From positions 26,683-90,682 of the forward strand of contig JBEKFZ010000005.1 of NCBI GenBank assembly GCA_050013075.1: a stretch of DNA of 64,000 bases, written 5' to 3'. Below the pieces are notes generated by a model. That model did not search any database, was not told where the DNA came from, and saw nothing but the letters and a program-made list of their open reading frames with translations. This DNA is from JBEKIK01 sp050013075 (lineage in GTDB: Bacteria > Planctomycetota > Planctomycetia > Pirellulales > Thermoguttaceae). Below, piece by piece: positions 27,700 to 36,256 of the stretch (the stretch's first letter is position 1; the number at the start of each line of letters is the position of its first letter). A program made the translations under genes and the position numbers.

Positions 27700-27798
27700 T
27701 GACGTAAATGAGCCCCATGTGACGCAAGGAATTTTGGCCGTGACGCAAATCCCGTTCCAATTTCTGTGAAATGATGCAAATGACGGCAGTGACGGGCA
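27700..27798 (+). repeat. Cluster of TGACGCAA-like direct repeats
   Basis: TGACGTAAA (27700), TGACGCAAG (27720), TGACGCAAA (27741), TGATGCAAA (27772), TGACGGCAG (27781) and TGACGGGCA (27790) lie in one orientation within 100 bp. Spacings are 20, 21, 31, 9 and 9. They could be iterons or operator sites, or chance. The rest of 27177-27935 has no gene that can be supported. Confidence 0.3.
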
Positions 27799-27935
27799 AT
27801 CCTGGCCACTCCGAACGATTACAAAGAATTATAACAAACAGAGCGAATTTTAGGTAGATTTCGCTTGATGTTTTTCCGAAATCACGGCTCATGTGTGTAT
27901 GGACAAACCAACCCCGAATCCCAAGGAGCATACCC

Positions 27936-28064
27936 ATGTACGTAATTGAGATTACCAACGATTTGATGATGGTTTTGGATGAAGACGGCAATGGCTACGA
28001 TTGCCATGAGTTGACCTCGCTTGCCGAAGCCCAGAATCAACTGAAAAAATGGAAGCATGAATAA
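27936..28064 (+). CDS. Small protein, 42 residues
   Basis: The frame is MYVIEITNDLMMVLDEDGNG then ELTSLAEAQNQLKKWKHE. AAGGAG lies seven bases before the ATG. The strand-turn-helix pattern looks like a real small protein. It is the only plus-strand gene at the edge of the phage-like block. The end is antisense to a degraded ParB frame. Confidence 0.5.
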   Translation: MYVIEITNDLMMVLDEDGNGYDCHELTSLAEAQNQLKKWKHE

Positions 28065-28167
28065 TCCTTCGATTATCCCTGGGGTTGTTCTGGTAGGGCC
28101 GGATGCTGTCTATCGGAACGTACTCGATCTTCAGCTTGGCAACGTTCGCTGGTTTCTTTTTCACCAT
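27952..28167 (-). pseudogene. Truncated ParB-like N-terminus
   Basis: After a strong ribosome site (AAAGGAGATAA) the frame begins MVKKKPANVAKLKIEYVPID and continues SIRPYQNNPRDN. This is the first strand of a ParB/Srx-type domain as found in phage ParB-methyltransferase proteins. The rest of the domain is missing and the frame ends in non-protein-like sequence, so the gene has been cut, probably by a deletion that fused it to unrelated DNA. It lies just after the terminase gene. Confidence 0.55.
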
Positions 28168-28171
28168 GAAT

Positions 28172-30202
28172 TTATCTCCTTTTCGTTTGTTGAAACCAGC
28201 TTTCCGCACTCATCTGAGCGGGGGCCGCTAGTTTATGTATGTCTCCGGTAAGGCTGAACCCCAGCATGTTTCCCGCCACACTTGCAAGCGCCGCACCATC
28301 GAGCCAGTGGTTTGCCCCGTGCTTCTCCCACGTCCGCACCAGCCCTTTGCCCTCCACCATCTCCTGCTTAATCTGCTCCGATGCAAAATGCCGCGAGAGC
28401 TTGTTGTGCCGCTCTTTTTGCATCTTGTCGCTGCCGGGATCGTAGAGCGTGACCGCCCCAGGCTGATCCGTCGGTATGCGCAGACCGGCCTGCAACCATA
28501 ATTTCCAGAGGTCGGAGTCCAAGGTGATTGCGCAGGACCGATGCTCTTTGCTCCTAGCCAAGAACCATCCGTCGCCGATTCTCCGGACCACGTTGTCGGT
28601 CCTCCGGGGCGCCCGGTACTTCATTTTCTGCATCTGCGATTCACCCCGGCCGAGGGTCGCGTACCAGCGGGCATTCTCCGCCGGCCAGGTCCCCGATTCC
28701 TTGCAAAACGTGTGAATTACCTGCGGGAGATAGCCGGCGTCAATAAGCACAAGGTCCGGCACACGCCTGTGCGCAGAGCCGTGCACCGGCCAGCCCCGCA
28801 AAACCTGTTCCCGAAAATCCCGCAAGGCCGAGAGCACGGCCACTTGCTCTTGTATATCGTCGCTATAGACCTCGATTGCCCCATAATCAGGTATATGAAT
28901 TCGCTTGTCGGCCCGGAAGCAGAGGCAAAGATACCACGAGGTGTACTTGCCCACGTCCACACCTATCGTCATAAACTCCGTATCGGCTGGAACTTCCATC
29001 GGTCCGATGTTCTCTTTGCGTTGCTGCACCACCTTGTAGTCGATTCTCGATGTGTCCACCGTCGGTGGCTCGTAAGGTAGGCACCAACGAAACTGCCTGA
29101 GCGCCTTCTCGGCGTTGTCCTGGTCGGCCGCGTTCTTCCCCTGCCATTCCTCCGCCGCCAACTCCGCCGCGTCGGTAAAAAGATTATGGTAAGCAGACCA
29201 ACGAAAGCCGAGCGTCCTCGTGGGTGGCATTGGACCTACAATATGACCATCGTCGGTAATCTCTTGGCCTTTATGCACCAACTTAGCTTTGTGATTCGAT
29301 TCGACTCGTTCATCTTCGGTTATTTCTTGGCCGCAAGCCGGACAAGACCACTTAGCCGATGCCCGGGCGTCCTCTTCCGTTTCCGATTCCTGCCAGCCTA
29401 TGAGTTGTTCGCGTTCCATGCACACAAAAGCGCGACAATGCGGACAGGGCGTCATTATCCGGCTGGCCGATCCGGTCTCGTAATAATTCCATGTGGGATT
29501 TTCCGCGGTCGTAACCGTGCATTCTTGATAAATGATACTGCGGTCCTTGTAGGCTCGCGTTCGACCTTCGAGTTGTTTCAACTTATCCGCTTCGAGTGAT
29601 GTTTCGGTCGATCTGGCAAAATCATCGGTCTCTGTAACAACGAGCACCCGGGCCGTGAAGCTCGCCCGGGCCTTGTCTGAACCGCCAGCAGTCATAAAGC
29701 GGAGCGTGGCCCCATTTCTGAACCGGACCGCCATCACCTTGCCACCCTTTGATCCGCCGCCACGCAAGGGCAATAGGTATCGGTATCTTGTCTTCTCGAT
29801 AACCGGCAGTATGTCCTCGTTCCATTTGTCCGAGACCAGATCCATCGTCGGCACACCACAAACAACAGTCTCCTGCATCTCGAACAAGTGATAGCATATT
29901 GGAATTGCAAAACCATTCAGACTTTTTCCGCATTGCTGTGGGCCTGTAACATTCCGCCGCCGCCAATAGTGATAGCCGGTAACTGGATCTCGCCGGTCAT
30001 GTTCTTGAAGCAACAAGCGGGTGAATGGCTGCCTATCGCAATTAAATCTTCGACCTTCGTATGGCCCAGTGGGTAGTATTATCTCGCTCTCGGCGAATTC
30101 CAACATCGACCGGAGCCGCGGCGGTCGGGCCGATCGGCAGAACTTCAGGCCATCGCCATAAGCGGCGGCCAGACTATTCGTGCTTGTTGCCATTATCGTC
30201 AT
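28172..30202 (-). CDS. Phage terminase large subunit (GpA family)
   Basis: This 676-residue DNA-packaging ATPase and nuclease has an ATPase motif (VTGPQQCGKS, about residue 92) and VLVVTETDDF as the Walker B region. A zinc-ribbon insertion (CPHC...CPAC) lies near 255-290, and an RNase-H-like nuclease starts at TIGVDVGK. This fits the lambda GpA type. It overlaps the small terminase gene by about 29 bp, so the two are translated together. No portal or capsid gene follows, which is unusual for a phage. Confidence 0.9.
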   Translation of the reverse strand: MTIMATSTNSLAAAYGDGLKFCRSARPPRLRSMLEFAESEIILPTGPYEGRRFNCDRQPFTRLLLQEHDRRDPVTGYHYWRRRNVTGPQQCGKSLNGFAIPICYHLFEMQETVVCGVPTMDLVSDKWNEDILPVIEKTRYRYLLPLRGGGSKGGKVMAVRFRNGATLRFMTAGGSDKARASFTARVLVVTETDDFARSTETSLEADKLKQLEGRTRAYKDRSIIYQECTVTTAENPTWNYYETGSASRIMTPCPHCRAFVCMEREQLIGWQESETEEDARASAKWSCPACGQEITEDERVESNHKAKLVHKGQEITDDGHIVGPMPPTRTLGFRWSAYHNLFTDAAELAAEEWQGKNAADQDNAEKALRQFRWCLPYEPPTVDTSRIDYKVVQQRKENIGPMEVPADTEFMTIGVDVGKYTSWYLCLCFRADKRIHIPDYGAIEVYSDDIQEQVAVLSALRDFREQVLRGWPVHGSAHRRVPDLVLIDAGYLPQVIHTFCKESGTWPAENARWYATLGRGESQMQKMKYRAPRRTDNVVRRIGDGWFLARSKEHRSCAITLDSDLWKLWLQAGLRIPTDQPGAVTLYDPGSDKMQKERHNKLSRHFASEQIKQEMVEGKGLVRTWEKHGANHWLDGAALASVAGNMLGFSLTGDIHKLAAPAQMSAESWFQQTKRR

Positions 30203-30842
30203 CTTCTATCTCGCTTTTGCCTTCTAAATCAGCATTTATATTCTGCATGAAAATCCGCTCGGCATCGACCAGTCCTTCCAGTACTATTGCCAAGGCTTCC
30301 GGTCCGCACTGTCTTTGCAGCGTGTCGAACGTCTGCCGCAACGATGCTGCCGCTATGGCCCATGCCTGCTGCGTTTCGTCGGATCTTCTCCAAAGTCCCT
30401 TCTCCCGTTCAAACGCAAATTCTTCTCTCTTGGCCTTTATCAACCTCAATCTTTCCAATGAAGCCGTAGGCGGGCCGCCAAGCAAACCCTCGGCCTGATC
30501 CTTGAGAATCTTGCTTCCATGTTGAGCCAAAAAGTCGTGAAACCATTTTATAACCTCGAATAAATTGACTATCTTTTCAGAACATGGAATTCCGTACAAT
30601 GCTTTCTGGCCGTTGAGTATCTTAGCCTGCCGGCCGGAAAGTCGAATGTAATGCTTCTGCGGAACCGTCTTGTAGTATTCGATTCGCAGGCGTTCTTCCC
30701 GGTCGCGGTCTGCCCGTTTGATAGCGGCCTGCTGTTGGGGGGTCGGCAGTTTCCCTTCTGCCTTTCGCTTTTGGGCTTCTCGGATGAGTTGGATGTCGAG
30801 GGCCGCCGAGGCTGATAGGGAAGCATCATTAGAATACGCCAT
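30174..30842 (-). CDS. Probable terminase small subunit
   Basis: This 222-residue helical protein is placed directly upstream of and overlapping the large terminase. The C-terminal half (LERLRLIKAKREEFAFEREK then LRQTFDTLQRQCGPEA) resembles small terminase proteins, which recognise the packaging site. The N-terminus is a charged coiled coil. The ATG at 30842 is preferred over a TTG two codons before. Assignment rests mainly on position. Confidence 0.65.
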   Translation of the reverse strand: MAYSNDASLSASAALDIQLIREAQKRKAEGKLPTPQQQAAIKRADRDREERLRIEYYKTVPQKHYIRLSGRQAKILNGQKALYGIPCSEKIVNLFEVIKWFHDFLAQHGSKILKDQAEGLLGGPPTASLERLRLIKAKREEFAFEREKGLWRRSDETQQAWAIAAASLRQTFDTLQRQCGPEALAIVLEGLVDAERIFMQNINADLEGKSEIEDDDNGNKHE

Positions 30843-30926
30843 ATACAAGGCATCTTGCTTGTTTATAAAGGCGCAGCTCCCAAGAATGATGATAAATCAT
30901 CGGGAAAAGACTGTCAAGTGTTTAAT

Positions 30927-31787
30927 TTAGCAGTTTGCATGTTGCCACTGGTTCTTTTGTGTTTTGTGCGGATGAACTTTGATGGTTTCACCGGGTTCTA
31001 TCCACTTTAAACATTTGCGACAGAGAACTTTGTACTGAGCCCGCGTCGTACCCTTGCCGTTTTTGCCGTTTGCTTTGTGGTCGTCGTCGTCGCGGATCAT
31101 CGGCACGCCGAACCGTTCGGGTAGATCGGTATTGCTTCGGGCGTATGGTGCTATCTGCTGCAATGCCAGGCCGATCGACCAGGCGTTATCACAGGCTTCA
31201 AACCGGCCGAGCCCTTTCGGTATCGCTTTCAAGGCCCTGCCGGTCTCCAACTTCCAAACTCTTTTCACGAGCCGCCCCATGGCATTTCGGAAACCTTTGC
31301 CCGATCCATCAAACTCGTACACTTCGCACCGGCGAATAAAGCGGTCCGACAGATTGTGCAAATTGTTGGTAGTGAAGATCACCACCGTTTTTTGTGAAAG
31401 GTGTTCCAAACCATCGAGCCACATGATTTCGGCATTCTCGGTCATGCGGTCAGCCTCGTTGATTATTGCAACCTTCCAGCCGGAACCGCCGAGAGGCTTT
31501 AGGCGTAGCGAATGCAACAAATCTTCGACTGCCCGGCCGTCTTGGGTGCCAGACGCTATCTCGCTGACTCCTCCCCAATCTGGATCACAGCCCAACTCCG
31601 CAGCGATGGTCCAGGCCGCGGCCGTTTTACCGACGCCACTTGGGCCGGCGAAGATAAACACGGCCGAGCTGGGCACCTTGAGAAATGATCGCAAGGACCT
31701 GACAACTTTCGGCTGGCCAACCAGTCCCGACAGGCGAGAGGGTTGATATTTTCCAGTCAATCCGACCCCATTCGAAAAGGCAATCAT
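30927..31787 (-). CDS. Clamp-loader-like AAA+ ATPase with a C-terminal Cys/His motif
   Basis: The AAA+ domain has KYQPSRLSGLVGQ (box II-like), GPSGVGKTA (Walker A), VAIINEADRM (Walker B), VIFTTNN (sensor 1) and FIRRC (arginine finger). This layout fits DnaX/RFC-type clamp loaders. The C-terminus has CRKC then H..C, a possible zinc site. The ATG at 31787 follows AGGAGTAAAG, and the long upstream extension of the frame is not coding. It overlaps the DUF3560 stop by 4 bp. A role in loading a clamp or remodelling DNA during element replication is likely. Confidence 0.75.
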   Translation of the reverse strand: MIAFSNGVGLTGKYQPSRLSGLVGQPKVVRSLRSFLKVPSSAVFIFAGPSGVGKTAAAWTIAAELGCDPDWGGVSEIASGTQDGRAVEDLLHSLRLKPLGGSGWKVAIINEADRMTENAEIMWLDGLEHLSQKTVVIFTTNNLHNLSDRFIRRCEVYEFDGSGKGFRNAMGRLVKRVWKLETGRALKAIPKGLGRFEACDNAWSIGLALQQIAPYARSNTDLPERFGVPMIRDDDDHKANGKNGKGTTRAQYKVLCRKCLKWIEPGETIKVHPHKTQKNQWQHANC

Positions 31788-32686
31788 GGCTTTACTCCTA
31801 TTTGTGGCGTGTCCTGGGGGCCGTTTATAGGCTCCGTGTGCTCTCCGGCCAGCTCCGGTGTTCCGATATGCCCCTGATCGGCCGGCGTAATTGTGGTGCT
31901 TCCGGTGTCTTTTGGGGCCAAATCCCGGATTTCGGCCGGTATATTGGCGCGTTTTCCGCTCCACGAGCCTCCGCCCCACCAGAAGCCGGCAGCTTTAAGG
32001 GCGTTCAGGACTTCCCGGGCCGGCTTTTCGGCGAAGGTGATCGAAACGTATTCGCCTTCCCCCTCGACCAAAATGCCGGCCGGCGTATCGGCCGCGACTG
32101 CTGATCGGGCCTGCCGCCGCTCGATTTCCTCTATCCGCTGCTTCATGCGCCGGATATTCGCGTTGTTGTTTGTGGTGGCATAGCTCGGAAAACCATACCT
32201 CCCCATAAAATCCGGCGTGAATAGCTTGGTGACTTGACCTTCCTTGAGACCGAGAGCCAGCAATTCAACCACCTTCTCAGGCGTCGATTCGTTTTTCGGT
32301 TTCCGCCGAACTATCGCATTGACGGCCCTCATAACCTCTTGGAGTTTTTCGGCATCGGCGATTTTCGCGGTGAGTTGTTCGACGGCATCGACATCATCCG
32401 AGAAAACGCTTCGAGTAAGTTGATGCTCAAGTCCGCCCGCTTTGCTGATATGATGCGCGGCCATGTCTTGCGATTCGCAGCCGCGCCTCATGGCGTTGTC
32501 GTGTTTATCCAAGGCTCGCTGGTGATGACGTTCGCTATGGTGGCCAACCAAGATCGGTTGACCGAAAGGAATACCGGCGACTGCGTTGTCGGCCGCTTTG
32601 AATGCCGCGGCGGCCTTGGCTTTGCGGGTCTGTGCCCACTCTCGGCGTTTATCCAATTTTTGTTCTAGTCTTTCGCGTCTTGTCAT
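31784..32686 (-). CDS. DUF3560 protein
   Basis: The N-terminal motifs RREWAQTRKAKAAAAF and GIPFGQPILVGHHSE then HHISKAG define DUF3560, a family of plasmid and phage proteins of unknown function. A central helical part follows, and the C-terminal part (SITFAEKPAREVLNALKAAG then FWWGGGSW) is a second small domain. The ribosome site AAAGGAGC is excellent. It is coupled to the clamp loader (ATGA overlap). Confidence 0.8.
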   Translation of the reverse strand: MTRRERLEQKLDKRREWAQTRKAKAAAAFKAADNAVAGIPFGQPILVGHHSERHHQRALDKHDNAMRRGCESQDMAAHHISKAGGLEHQLTRSVFSDDVDAVEQLTAKIADAEKLQEVMRAVNAIVRRKPKNESTPEKVVELLALGLKEGQVTKLFTPDFMGRYGFPSYATTNNNANIRRMKQRIEEIERRQARSAVAADTPAGILVEGEGEYVSITFAEKPAREVLNALKAAGFWWGGGSWSGKRANIPAEIRDLAPKDTGSTTITPADQGHIGTPELAGEHTEPINGPQDTPQIGVKP

Positions 32687-32699
32687 GGCTTTGCTCCTT

Positions 32700-33014
32700 T
32701 CAATACTCGTCGGGCAGGAGGATTGTGGTCGCCGCCCGGTGGCCATCGTCGCCGGTCGCTTCGGTGATGATCCAAATCTTCTCACCGAGCAAGGTCTTGT
32801 AAGAGGACATGATTCGGCTGCCATCTACCAAAGCCTCGTCGTTCATTTCTTTGTCGCCTTCCGACAGGTCGCCCCAATCGCCGAAGAAGTGCTTTTGCAA
32901 GAAGAACACCGGATCTTGTCCAGCCCGCTCCATTGCATTTAATGCGCCCGGGGTGGAAACTATCCGGCCCGGCTCGAACTTAATTCCAGTTTTGTGTTTT
33001 GTTCTCGTACTCAT
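32700..33014 (-). CDS. Conserved small phage/plasmid protein
   Basis: The 104 residues include ALNAMERAGQDPVFFLQKHF, GDWGDLSEGDKEMND and the end IWIITEATGDDGHRAATTIL then LPDEY. This matches a widespread small protein of mobile elements whose role is unknown. AAGGAGC precedes the ATG at 33014; upstream sequence in the same frame belongs to the next gene in another frame. Confidence 0.7.
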   Translation of the reverse strand: MSTRTKHKTGIKFEPGRIVSTPGALNAMERAGQDPVFFLQKHFFGDWGDLSEGDKEMNDEALVDGSRIMSSYKTLLGEKIWIITEATGDDGHRAATTILLPDEY

Positions 33015-33043
33015 GGGATTGCTCCTTGTTTTGCCCGCTTGGT

Positions 33044-33676
33044 TTAAAATAGTTTTTTCACGCCGCGTTCTTTGGTGCCAGAACCGCTGTCCTGACCCTT
33101 TTCTTTCTTTCCCTTGGCCCCTGCTTCTCGTGTTTCGCGTAGCTTCCAGAGCCGATACGCTTCGTCTTCGTAAGCGTCTTTCTTTGCCGGCGCCGGTGAG
33201 AGTATCGCCGAGACTTCGCGGAAGTAGTCGATGCCGCGTCCCTTGGCCTTGCCCTTGATCGTGTGCTGATCGTGGACCCAATCCGGTATGGTCGGCACAT
33301 AATCTTCGAGTTGAGAGCGGAGCCCGATCGACGCCCCAAAATGCACGCCCTCGCGTGATTTATTGGCCCGGCATATCGCACAGATTGCCGTGCCAACTAT
33401 CAGCCTCCAATCGCCCGGCTTGGCTTGATCGTAAACTTCTTTGGCCTGCTCGCAGCAGGTCCGCACCAGCGTAATTACTTCCGGCGCCGCGAGGCCCATA
33501 TCTTCGTGGGAAATAATTTGCAGCCGGTTTGTGACCCAACTGGCGAATGACTTGGACGTGTGGCCGAGTTCGACCGCGATTTCCATCGCTTCGCGTTCTT
33601 GCCCCCTTCGGCAGAACTTCTGCATCGCCGAGATGCAAGCATGGGCTTCCAGATTGTGAATTGTTCTTGGGAACAT
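33044..33676 (-). CDS. RarA/MgsA C-terminal-like protein
   Basis: The 210-residue helical protein contains NRLQIISHEDMGLAAPEVIT, the signature of the C-terminal oligomerisation domain of RarA/MgsA-type clamp-loader relatives, here without an ATPase domain. The separate clamp-loader-like AAA+ gene at 30927-31787 may be its partner. The tail is charged (KGKKEKGQDSGSGTKERG). The ribosome site is AAGGAGTGA. It sits in the same operon as the VWA-like and MoxR genes. Confidence 0.6.
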   Translation of the reverse strand: MFPRTIHNLEAHACISAMQKFCRRGQEREAMEIAVELGHTSKSFASWVTNRLQIISHEDMGLAAPEVITLVRTCCEQAKEVYDQAKPGDWRLIVGTAICAICRANKSREGVHFGASIGLRSQLEDYVPTIPDWVHDQHTIKGKAKGRGIDYFREVSAILSPAPAKKDAYEDEAYRLWKLRETREAGAKGKKEKGQDSGSGTKERGVKKLF

Positions 33677-33682
33677 TGAACA

Positions 33683-34549
33683 TCACTCCTTTTTGTTATT
33701 GGTGGTTATTGAGTTAATGGTATTTTTAATGAGTTCCACGGCGTCTTCGTAATTCCAGACGCCCGCGATTAGTATCCGCTTTGCATCCCGGCTAACTTCG
33801 TCCAGGTCGTTGTTATTTGGCAACTGTGCGTGTCCAAGACCGGAGTCGATATAATGACTGCCCGCACAACAGGCTCGGAAAAACACCGTTCGGAAACACC
33901 AGCCGGACACCGCCGATATTAAGGTAGACGTGTCCAGCACGTCGCTCGGCCGCTTCAGGCAAACGGCGTGCATCGCGTCGATGTCATATTTCCTATCGTT
34001 TTTCGACCAAACTCCAACCGTCTTGTCGATCAGCCACAGTTCCACGCGGTAGCCGGCTTCTTCGAGTATTTTCGTGAGGGCAACCGCAGCCGCCCCACGC
34101 CAGAGAATGTCCTGGTGATTGACGTGGCAATTCGCCGCCACATCGACCATGATGGTGATTGTTGCCGGGCCTTTGGTATTCGCTCGGCGGGTGTATCGCC
34201 AAAACGCCTGGCCGGACCGGAGCCGATCGTAATCCAACTCGTCGCCGTCATCCTCGGCGAATCGCATTTTCCGCTTGCGGCTGACCGGCTTCGGAAGTTC
34301 GGTCCCACCGAAATCGGTAAGCATCTTTTCCAGCACTTCGATTCCTTCCGGCCAAGCTTCCCGGGTGGCCTTGTAGACTTCAGCCCAATCCGAAAAACGC
34401 CGGCCGGTGAAACTTTCCCTTTGGGTGCAATCGTGATCTTCTACCCTCGATTGATTAACGATGGAAACGTAATTGACGATCTCGTCCATCGAATCGAAAA
34501 CGCGGTACTCAATTTTGCGGCCGTCATTTTTGTTTTCGGAATAACGCAT
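33683..34549 (-). CDS. VWA-like (DUF7192-type) protein
   Basis: The C-terminal domain begins ITIMVDVAANCHVNHQDILW, followed by helix-strand alternation (RGAAAVALTKILEEAGYRVE then LWLIDK). This is a von Willebrand A-like fold; the DXSXS-type metal site is degenerate (DVAAN). The N-terminal 110 residues are helical with SMDEIVNYVS. DUF7192 assignment is from memory. The gene starts two bases after the MoxR gene stop, and the AAA+/VWA pairing is typical of MoxR systems. Confidence 0.6.
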   Translation of the reverse strand: MRYSENKNDGRKIEYRVFDSMDEIVNYVSIVNQSRVEDHDCTQRESFTGRRFSDWAEVYKATREAWPEGIEVLEKMLTDFGGTELPKPVSRKRKMRFAEDDGDELDYDRLRSGQAFWRYTRRANTKGPATITIMVDVAANCHVNHQDILWRGAAAVALTKILEEAGYRVELWLIDKTVGVWSKNDRKYDIDAMHAVCLKRPSDVLDTSTLISAVSGWCFRTVFFRACCAGSHYIDSGLGHAQLPNNNDLDEVSRDAKRILIAGVWNYEDAVELIKNTINSITTNNKKE

Positions 34550-34551
34550 GA

Positions 34552-35547
34552 TTAGTACCCTTTCACCTTTCGGACTTCATCGGCTCGCCAACCCGCGAAC
34601 AGTTTGGCGTCCACGTACTCGTGATCCTTCCCCCGCTGGACTGCCCTGTAAGCCGCTCCGATGAAACGGGTGGAAACAATCCGCTCCAACCGATTCTCGG
34701 TGATCCGCTCGCGGTAGCTCCAAAGACGTTTTAATAGTTGGGTATCCGGGCACAACTTTTGTTCGAGGCCCCGGTCGTAATCCATCGGCACCGTGCCCAT
34801 CCGGAAACGGTCGAGGGTGGACTCGTCCAGCTCGTTCCGGCCGACATACTGCCGGTCGGCACCCTTGCCGTAGGTGTTCGCCGCGGCAATGCAAACAAAA
34901 TCCGGGTGACGTTTTGCAATCGGATTGTCATGCCGGGATGGAACGGAAAGCTCGCCATTCGCCAAGGCGGAATTGACTACGAGCAGCACGTTCGAGTCGG
35001 CGGCATCGAGTTCATCGAACAGGAAAACTCCGCCGTTCTCGTAGCAATCGAGAAATCCGGTCCCAAGGTAAATAAACTGGCCGTTCTCGCCGGCCGGAAC
35101 CATGCGGCCGAGTAATTGCGATTCGCTCATGCCAGCCGAGCAAGAGATGAAACGGAATTTCAGGCCGAGTGCATCGGCAATCTGATGTGCAAGGTGAGAC
35201 TTGCCACAGCCGGCCGGTCCGGGGAGGAAAACGTGCTCCCGAGCGACGGCCAACTCCAAGACTTCATCGAATGCCGGATGAACGGCGCCGTTGATTTGCA
35301 CCGGCGGCTTGTCCGAGATCCGGACCTCGACCACCTTGACCGCCGCGGCCGCGGCCTCGTTCACCCTGTCCCGGAGGTTATAAACCACCGCCGACAGATT
35401 CATAATTGCCGAGCGGGCGGTGTCGTCCATGGACTGCCCATCTTTAACACCCCCGGTTTCGAGGATGTCCACCCGTTCCGCGACATGGCGGATGGCCGAA
35501 GCCAGCGGGCCTTTGCGTTTTCCGAGCTTTTGGTCTATAATAGACAT
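34552..35547 (-). CDS. MoxR-type AAA+ ATPase
   Basis: GPAGCGKSHLA (Walker A), GVFLFDELDAAD (Walker B) and ELDESTLDRFRMG (arginine-finger region) place this with the AAA_5/MoxR/CobS branch. Such ATPases often work with a VWA protein, and one follows directly. A 90-residue helical N-terminus precedes the ATPase. The start at 35547 (MSIIDQKLGK) has AAAGGA ten bases upstream; an ATG six codons before it is possible. It leads the operon that includes the VWA-like, RarA-C-like, DUF3560 and clamp-loader genes. Confidence 0.8.
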   Translation of the reverse strand: MSIIDQKLGKRKGPLASAIRHVAERVDILETGGVKDGQSMDDTARSAIMNLSAVVYNLRDRVNEAAAAAVKVVEVRISDKPPVQINGAVHPAFDEVLELAVAREHVFLPGPAGCGKSHLAHQIADALGLKFRFISCSAGMSESQLLGRMVPAGENGQFIYLGTGFLDCYENGGVFLFDELDAADSNVLLVVNSALANGELSVPSRHDNPIAKRHPDFVCIAAANTYGKGADRQYVGRNELDESTLDRFRMGTVPMDYDRGLEQKLCPDTQLLKRLWSYRERITENRLERIVSTRFIGAAYRAVQRGKDHEYVDAKLFAGWRADEVRKVKGY

Positions 35548-36256
35548 TGAGAAGGGTCCTTTCATTAAGGATCTGGCCGGCCTGCGGGTGCAACCGTGTG
35601 CCGGCCGTTTTTGTTTCAGGGGTTGTGTTTGTTTCGTTCCATACCAGTATTCTAGTAGGGTATCGGCCCCTGTAAAGAGTGGCATGGACAATAAGCCACT
35701 ATTTTTTACAAATAGTTGTAAGTTATTGGCGGATATTCTTTTAGAAACAGGGAAAAAACGAAAAAAAACGAAAATAATTTGCCAAAATTTTACCCCCTCG
35801 ACTTGGACGGTTGGTATTTCGGGAATCGACTCCACGCAAGAGGGGGTGATCAAATCGTAAGCCCGTGATAAGTAAGCAGTTAAGTTCTATTTGACTCTAT
35901 ACGACATCTATAATTGGTATGGGGGGCGGTCCATGCCGTTCAAAACCGGCCCATGACGGCCCGGGGAGATCCCGGGGAAATCCGGAGAACGTTCTTTGGT
36001 GCCAGAAATCGCTGGCCGGGGAGATCCGGAGGCGGCCGGCGCGCGGCCCGGAGGCCCGGGGAAGGCCCGAAGCCGGCAAAGGATGTCCTGGGTGGCCGAA
36101 ATGGCTTCCAGGGCTAACCCGGGGACCAGGCCGGCCGGTGAGGCTTTGGCGGCATGGGACTAGAGACACTAGAGGGACTATTTAGGCTTGCTGGCGGCCG
36201 GCGGCGCCGTCGACCAGCCCGTCGACCTGGCCCGTCGACATGTTCGTCGACGTCCA
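35548..36256. other. GC-rich intergenic region, possible origin or partition site
   Basis: This 0.7-kb stretch separates two minus-strand operons. The part next to the MoxR start is AT-rich (35640-35900) and holds its promoter. The rest is extremely GC-rich with repeated GGCCGG and CGGGGAGATCC units. Four GTCGAC sites lie at the far end. It contains no credible frame. Confidence 0.4.
36209..36251 (+). repeat. Four phased GTCGAC iteron-like repeats
   Basis: GTCGAC occurs at 36209, 36221, 36234 and 36246, that is at 12, 13 and 12 bp spacing. Each is preceded by C or T and separated by unrelated spacers. The palindromic unit repeated about once per helical turn suggests a protein-binding array. 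A ParB-like gene lies 1.4 kb away. Confidence 0.45.
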
